Assembly (NCBI RefSeq): GCF_030272615.1
Contig: NC_081409.1
Coordinates: forward strand, 913,383,840-913,447,839
DNA from: Cryptomeria japonica
Lineage: Eukaryota > Streptophyta > Pinopsida > Cupressales > Cupressaceae
Direction of reading: 5' to 3'
DNA length: 64,000 bases
This document shows positions 57,759 through 64,000 of this stretch, piece after piece. The notes beneath the pieces were generated by a model, which saw only the letters and a program-made list of their open reading frames with translations, ran no database searches and had not been told where the DNA came from. Within the stretch, counting starts at the first letter, position 1. Every line of letters begins with the position of its first letter. A program made the translations under genes and the position numbers.

Positions 57759-60700
57759 TGTTGACGTGTATTTTGTACACAGCCTAACACAGAATAAAAT
57801 ACCCAAGGGTACCTTATCCTCTCTTGAATAAAGCCTCTGATTGCTGAAGATATCACGAAAAAGGATCAATCAGGATGACTCCAAGGTTCTTTGATGTAGG
57901 GTCTCTACGTGTGGATAAGCTCGCCGTGGTATGATGTGATTTGCTGGAATCACAAGGGGACTTACATTTGGTGATTGAATTTCCTATCTACTTTTCTAGA
58001 ACACAAGCTCTCACTAACTTAGATTTGAAAAAATGGAAAAAGGATGAGGGTGAAGAGAAGATCTAATCCTAATACTAAGAATGTAGGAGCAGTGATTTGA
58101 TTTTTGATGAAACTCTAACTAGGTCTTGTTTTGACATCAATGGACCATCTCCACAAGGCTAGTGCGATCTTCTAAGGGAAGCTTTATGATGTTCAAATCA
58201 TCACTGCAGGCATAGACACCATCAAGTTGATGCATATCAATGAAGAAGCGACAAATTGAAATTGAGCTTTAGCTGAATGATTCCAGTTGACTACACAAGG
58301 CAAGTCTGCAATCAACAAACTGCTAGTAGTATGGATATACGAATTCCACCATTAATCAATCGCATTTCCTCCATTCATATAATCATCTACCATCTAGGAT
58401 TGAAGACTCAACAAGAAACCATGCAAATTGCAAGAAACGACACACTTCACCATTACTTCAATGAAAATGGAGTTTGTTTACAATCAATGGCAAAAATTTC
58501 TTGCCTTGTCCTCCTATTCTACTCTAATTACTATTCTATCAATTTCTAACTACTCTCTATCTTCTAACTCTCTAGCTATTGCTAATTAGCCTTTACAAAT
58601 GAAAATGCCTGGGCTTATATAGTGCCCACAATACAATTCGATGGCTTAGATCAATTCAAGATCAATGGCCAAGATTCAACAATGAAAACCCTAATTAGGG
58701 TTTGTTACAACCATTACATAACATTTAATGCTTGACCAATGACAAAATTGTATTGCTTGGACACATGTCCCTTCTAGAAAAATCGACCAATGGATAGCCG
58801 GGGTAGGTACATCAGAGTTTGTGCCACCTTCCATGAGTTAGGTACATTGAATCTTGGACATGCTGAAGTGGACCTCACTGACTGGAGGAGTGATGACTGG
58901 GATGCCACCTCATCTGACACTTGTAGCTTGCTAGATATTCAATTTGATGTCATTGAGAGGCTATCTTTAATTAACTCTTGTTCTAACTCCTTGTGTCCTT
59001 GATGTGCAGGATGATGATGTACCTCGCCTTGGAACGCTGGATTTGGAAGAGGTCGCCCTTGTCCTGGCTTGATCGTCCCGGCGAAGACCGTCCTTGATCC
59101 GGCTTGATTTTCCTTGATGAGATCTCAATTTGATGCCTACACAACATTTCAAAATTAGTAACTAGATATTGCAATGCATAACATAGATTAGAGAGTAAAT
59201 TTTAGGAAACTTCATGATAAGTCTTTGAGTTATGATTTCCTAAAATAAAATGATCGAGCTAGGAATTCAAAATTCAAAATTTAAAATATGACGATCAACA
59301 AATAAAACAATAAAACCAAATCGCCATACCTCAAATCGAGAGCTAACTCTAGAATGCAAAATAAAAAGGATTCGCCTAGGCAAGATTGACGTATAAATAG
59401 TCTTCAACGCAATCTCTCCTTTAAAATATCAATTTCACCACCTTTTGATATGTCCTCGATGTGATCTTCAAAGCAATGTTCCTCTTATCAAGTTCGCCAC
59501 CCTTCAAGTTTTTTGACGTGATCTCCAATGGATTTGACAAGTTCGCACAAATGGAAACCTCAAGTTCGCACCACCTTGGATATCAATTCGCACTTCTTCC
59601 TTTGATCGCATATGAGATGAAAAATGATAATGTGAAAATAATGATTTTCACCTCCCCTTTATAGCGCTTACCTCTTATTCACCTCAAGGCCGACTTGGTA
59701 AAAAATAAGGCAATTTTAAACGATTTTTAAATAAATAACAAGGCCAGCCTTCATAAAACAATAAAATACCAAGCGCTCTATAATAATTAATTAATTTGCC
59801 ATCATTTTTAATTAATAAACTTCGATTTTTTACAAGGCAAAAAATAATTAATTAATATCAAGTGCAATATTTAAATGCCATTTAATTGAATTTTTTAATT
59901 TATTGATTTTCCTAGCATTTAAAATAAATCCAAAAATGTACGTTTAGCGCCAAAATTTGAAAATGAAATAAACAAACCTCATCGCCTTGGTCCCTGACTG
60001 AGGGACAGGAGCGATCCATCAACTGGGTCTTGATTCTTGCAATTTCAACGTCCAAAGTCTCCATCCTTACGTTGAATTTGGCATGTTTGCTGGATCCTTC
60101 GAGTTTGATTGACTTGCTTGTGTGAACAAATGCCTTTGGACCATTATCGCCCTGGTCCCTTGGAGAGGGACAGGAGCGATCTTAATGTTTTCACTTGAAA
60201 TTCTCCATTTTTGATATCAACTCCTCCTTCATCACCTTTTAGAAGATGTTTCAAACCTTGTGCAACTTTATTTTGACGTGATCTTTAAAGGATAACATGT
60301 GTCTTGCCAAATATCGCCCTGGTCCCTTGGAGAGGGACAGGAGCGATCCTCATGATTTCTCCTTGACCTGGCATCTTTAATCTCTAATCTTCATTGTAGG
60401 GCGAATAATAACATTGTTTGTTCATTCCATGCTTGTTCCACTTGATTTTTACAAGGCATATTTGATGTTAAGAGGAATATCGCCCTGGTCCCTTGGAGAG
60501 GGACAGGAGCGATCCTGGTCTTCTAGCTTGAAATTCATCATTTTTGATTCTAACTCCTCGTTCATTGCCTTCCAAATGGCATTCCTGATCTTGCCTATCC
60601 TTGCCTTGTCATGATTTTGAAGGAACATGGGTATTTTAATGAAAATCACTTTGGTCCTTGTCCAAAGGACAGGAGCGATATAGGCTCTTTGCTTAATTGA

Positions 60701-62360
60701 TAGCACTTTGATGTTTGGAACCTTTGTAAATCATCTTCAAATGACACCTTATACCTTGTGTGATCTCGAAAAACCTTGGCTTGGCATGAATTTGAAGGAA
60801 AATGAAGGATCCCATACAAATCGCCCTGGTCCCTTGGAGAGGGACAGGAGCGATATAGCTTCTTTGTTCAATTTGATGATTGTTTAACGTTTGAAGCCTT
60901 TGAATATCATCTTTTAATCATGTCTTGGACCCTTTACGACCTTGCAAAACCTTGACCTTACGTGATATTTGAGAGATTTGGCTAATATAATCAATATCGC
61001 TCTGGTCCCTTCCCAAGGGACAGGAGCGAATTTCAACATTTTGAGCTCGTCTTTGCCTTGTTCAACTTGCAATCGCTATCATCGTGCAAAATAAAGTTCC
61101 TTGATCGTTCTTGATCACTTGATGCTTGATAAACTTTCAAATTTTATGCCTTTATGGAAATATCGCTCTGGTCCCTTCCTGAGGGACAGGAGCGAACTAG
61201 GTGTCTAAGTGCGGTTCCTTCAATATTGGCAACTTTGGATACTTCGTGCTTGATTGAGATGTCTTAAGACGTCCTTGCCTCCTTGTTCTTCGCCTTGGAG
61301 TGGCTTGAACTTGGAAGAATAGCAATATAATCATCATATCACCCTGGTCCCTTGGAGAGGGACAGGAGCGATCTTGTTCTTGTGGGCTTCATTTCACTTC
61401 ATCACCTTCAAAAACTATCTTCAACGGATTCGTAATGTTCCATTCCATTCATCCATGCCTTGGGATCCATTCAAACTGGGCAAGAAAATCATCTAAGACA
61501 AAAATCGCTCTGGTCCCTGCCTGAGGGACAGGAGCGAACTTGGGCATTTGGGTCCCTTGTTGACGTTTGATAATCTTCAATTTGTCTTCAACAGTTTCAA
61601 CTCACCTCTTTTCTTGCCTTCAAACTTATAACTTGCTTGATTTTTGCCTAGAACATGCCCTATGAAGAATTTCGCTCTGGTCCCTGGGAGAGGGACGGGA
61701 GCTACAAAGAACTTCGCCCTGGTCCCTGACTGAGGGACAGGAGTGATTTTTGCATTTTGAGTCATTCTCCTTCATGACGGCACTTCAAGTTATATTCATT
61801 TGATAAAACATCTCTCCTTGGACTTCTTCAAATCGTCAAGTCGTCAAAATCCTGCAAGGACAAAGCAACATTTGATTTTGAGCTCCGGTCCTTCACTGAG
61901 GGATAGGAGCGATTTTGCTCCTACAGGCCAAAACATCATGATTTTACACATTTAATCACTTCACAAGGCGAAAACAAATTATTTCCCATGCCCAGGATCA
62001 AAAATCAAAAAAGTCAAAATTTGGTCAAAATTGCTCAATTGGACAAAAATTCATATTTCATTATCAACACTTAGAAAAATTTAGACTCTGCACTTTCAAA
62101 ATTCCGATTGAAAATAGACCATTCTGGCGAATTCATTTCATTCAAAATTGCATCCTACAACAGGAAGCTCAAAAAGCTCTCAAAACTGACTGGATTCTGG
62201 CCTGAAAAGATCGAAAAAGGAACCCTAGGGCTTGACCCTAAATCCAGACAACTGAAAAACTAAACCAAAACCCTAAAAAGCAAAGCGAAAACGAGCAAAA
62301 CGAGCAAAAAAAACATGGGTCCCCATTTGCAATGGGGCGATGTGTGAAAATGTCACAACA
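57759..62360. mobile_element. 4.6-kb solo LTR splitting gypsy G integrase, TSD ACATC
   Basis: The 4602-bp insertion begins TGTTGACGTGTATTTTG and ends AATGTCACAACA (TG...CA), flanked by ACATC at 57754-57758 and 62361-62365. It interrupts the integrase gene just after the second catalytic Asp (VSDRD). No second LTR copy, primer site or coding frame is visible, so a solo LTR is the best reading. Its length is unusual. TATA-like GCTTATATAGTG lies at about 58612 and CCTTTATAGCGC at about 59658. On the minus strand the end reads TGTTGTGACATTTTCACAC followed by the inverted pair CCCATTGCAAATGGG. Orientation is undecided. The right half carries the 13-copy hairpin array. Confidence 0.78.
59981..61914 (+). 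repeat. Array of 13 near-palindromic 35-bp units, ~167-bp spacing
   Basis: Units start near 59981, 60145, 60313, 60479, 60645, 60820, 60995, 61162, 61338, 61504, 61671, 61711 and 61881. The typical unit is ATCGCCCTG-GTCCCT-(5 nt)-AGGGAC-AGGAGCGAT: an inner stem GTCCCT/AGGGAC and an outer stem ATCGC/GCGAT. The loop varies (TGGAG, GACTG, TCCTG, GCCTG, CACTG). The unit at 60645 has GTCCTT...AAGGAC, a paired change that keeps the stem. Flanking sequence between units is much less conserved, with traces such as CTTGAAATTC and TTTTTGAT. Confidence 0.9.
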
Positions 62361-62365
62361 ACATC

Positions 62366-62930
62366 TCTATCTGACACAATGCTAGATGGCAAACCATGTA
62401 TTCTGACAACTTCTTTAAAGAAAAGGAAAGCAATATGACTAGCATCATTAGTAGTTTTGCAAGGTATAAAGTGAGCCATTTTGCTAAATCTATCAACAAC
62501 CACAAAGATACTGTCATACCTTGCTTTTGTCTTTGGTAAACCTACAACAAAATCCATGCTGATGCACTCCCATGGCCTAGAGGGAATGGGAAGTGGCTGA
62601 TATAAACCAGCATTAGTGCTATTATCTTTGGCCTTCTAACATATCATACATTGCTCAACATACCTTCTAACATCTCTCTACATCTTAGGCCAGTAATAGA
62701 AGCGTTGAACCAACTCTAAGGTCTAATTGAGACCAAAATGGCCACTCAAACACCCATTGTGTTTCTCTTGGATAAGGTTTTCTCCCATGGAACCTTTAGG
62801 AACACACAACTGTCCTCCCCTAAATAACAAACCATTCTGCAATGTATAGTCAGCATACTCACTATGGAAATGATTCTCAAAAGCAAGACAAACCTTATAA
62901 GCAACAACAAAATCATCATCATTAGGATAC
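62366..62930 (-). pseudogene. Gypsy G pol, 5' half: integrase zinc-binding and core start
   Basis: On the minus strand: YPNDDDFVVAYKVC, LQNGLLFRGGQLCVP, LIQEKHNGCLSGHFG (the HH pair of the integrase zinc finger), YYWPKM and the CxxC half (VEQCMIC). Then [10 protein letters not shown] (first catalytic Asp), [17 protein letters not shown] and [12 protein letters not shown] (second catalytic Asp), where the solo LTR interrupts. The gene resumes at 57758. Three stops occur in this part. Upstream RT and RNase H are not in the window because another LTR begins at 62931. Confidence 0.88.
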
Positions 62931-64000
62931 TGTAACATCATAAATTGTACGCACTTGCTAAAGCAGTACAATTTAACACCTAGTTTAGCACCCGCCTTGG
63001 CGCAGTTGCACTTTGCATTGCATTTCCCCTTTAGCACTTAATTAATCGAATTAATTAGGTCTAAAGGTTCTATTTCACCATTTTCCACATCACAAAGTCG
63101 GGCCCTTTCGTTAAAGCGTGCCCCTTTCATTTTATTCCTCCAATACATCACTTAATCAAAAACCCTAATTAGGCCCTATTCTGAGCTTGGGGGATTGATT
63201 TCGGGGGTCAAAACATCTCGAAATCACCTGTAACTTCGGGATTCTCTCTAAAATCATCATATCTGACGGCCCTGAAAATTTGGTGAAAAGTTGTCGGGAC
63301 CATGGCGCCCGGAGTGCACACGGTCCCAGACATTTTTCCTGAAATTTTAGGAGTGCGATCCAATCATAAAATAAAGCTTAACCCCAAGAAATTGGCGGGA
63401 TATTCAATCTCTAGGTCGGCCAAAAGACGAAATTGCGACCTAGGGTTTCATACATAAGAGCTCTCTTTCTTCATTTGAAGGGATCGGATTTTTGTTTCCA
63501 GGAACCTCATATGCAGCGAAAGAGCAGATCTTTGAAGACTTCAACATCTTACAACATCCCTCTATCAAGCATTCATCAATTCCATTCATCCATTTAGGGC
63601 TTGGAAGACATTGAAGAACAATAGGAGATTACCGACTGAAGATTGGCTTGTACCTCTCCCTTGAGGGTTGGGTATGATTTCATGTTGTTTTCATGTCTTT
63701 GCATAAAGCTTCAATATATCCTTCATTCATGCTTTAGATCACTTTGCATCTTGATTTAGAGCATTTACATTATCATTTACAAGCAATTAGGGTTTACTTT
63801 CTAGGTTGCTCTAGTTTGCTTTCTTGCATTTTAGGACCTTGCACACACACTAGGTCTGCACACACAATACATTTTACAAAACAACTTGGCTATTCGTGGA
63901 GGTGGAAATCACCGAAGCGGGGGTTTGACTAAGGCAAAACCCTATATAGCCGCCCATACACCCTTTTGCAGATACCATTGCAGGTTTCGAGATTCGGACG
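62931..64000 (+). mobile_element. Start of another LTR element inserted in gypsy G
   Basis: TGTAACATCATAAATTGTACGC opens at 62931 inside the gypsy coding sequence, preceded by GATAC (62926-62930), the presumed target duplication. The segment has LTR-like composition, with a TATA-like CATACATAAGAGCTC at about 63450 and AACCCTATATAGCCG at about 63940, and no coding frame. It runs off the window, so its end, type and second target duplication cannot be seen. Confidence 0.6.

Noticed and set aside
59981-61914. CRISPR array
   Set aside because: Repeats of about 35 bp are present, but the spacing of about 130 bp is too long, the intervening sequences are themselves related, and the setting is a plant LTR.

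Overview
The window reads as intergenic heterochromatin from a large plant genome. I find no intact host gene, rRNA, tRNA or CRISPR array in 64 kb. Nearly everything recognisable is a transposable element, mostly decayed and nested. The plant assignment rests on several plant-type features: Ty1/copia elements primed by initiator-Met tRNA (TGGTATCAGAGC), a Ty3/gypsy chromovirus with a chromodomain, an L1-type LINE with a DUF4283-like ORF1 and a C-terminal RNase H, a TRIM, telo-box motifs, and stop codons biased to TAG/TAA, as expected from CHG/CHH methylation decay. A gymnosperm is possible given the density of old nested LTR elements and solo LTRs, but I cannot name a species.

Layout. 1-256 is the tail of an AT-rich LTR. 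257-8130 holds copia debris (protease remnant 1870-2235, LTR 3064-3473), a solo LTR (3485-4932, TSD GTTCT), another copia-type LTR (from 6003) and a duplicated segment of about 0.9 kb. 8130-11793 holds low-complexity direct repeats and a tandem duplication. 11794-19647 is a complete non-autonomous LTR element, 'A', with TSD ATGCC. It has an intact gag-like ORF1 with four zinc knuckles, no pol, and a large broken ORF2 behind its own promoter-like segment. 20.3-24.5 kb is a decayed copia on the minus strand, split by a solo LTR (22036-23491, TSD CATCC). 25824-28691 is a rearranged LTR composite flanked by TSD GATTG. 31.27-32.5 kb is a copia gag-protease remnant. 33015-39731 is element 'B' (minus strand, TSD GTTGG/GATGG), a diverged relative of A with the same gag + ORF2 plan and no pol.

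From 41.4 kb an unrecognised coding remnant is interrupted first by a solo LTR (41682-43175, TSD AATGG) and then by a 6.4-kb LINE (43676-50101, 15-bp TSD). The LINE itself contains a 344-bp TRIM (49163-49506). From 50881 a copia element 'C' (minus strand; 3' LTR, RNase H, RT, end of integrase) is broken by a gypsy chromovirus 'G' (from about 54351). G's integrase gene is split by a 4.6-kb solo LTR (57759-62360, TSD ACATC) that carries 13 copies of a 35-bp near-palindrome about every 167 bp. G is cut again at 62931 by the start of another LTR element that runs off the window.

How it fits together. A, B and C belong to different LTR families but share the same primer site and a long identical polypurine-tract neighbourhood. 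A and B keep only gag and an extra ORF2. The simplest reading is that A and B are non-autonomous passengers served by C-like copia enzymes and carry a conserved extra protein gene with its own upstream promoter-like segment. That pair is the most unusual thing in the window.
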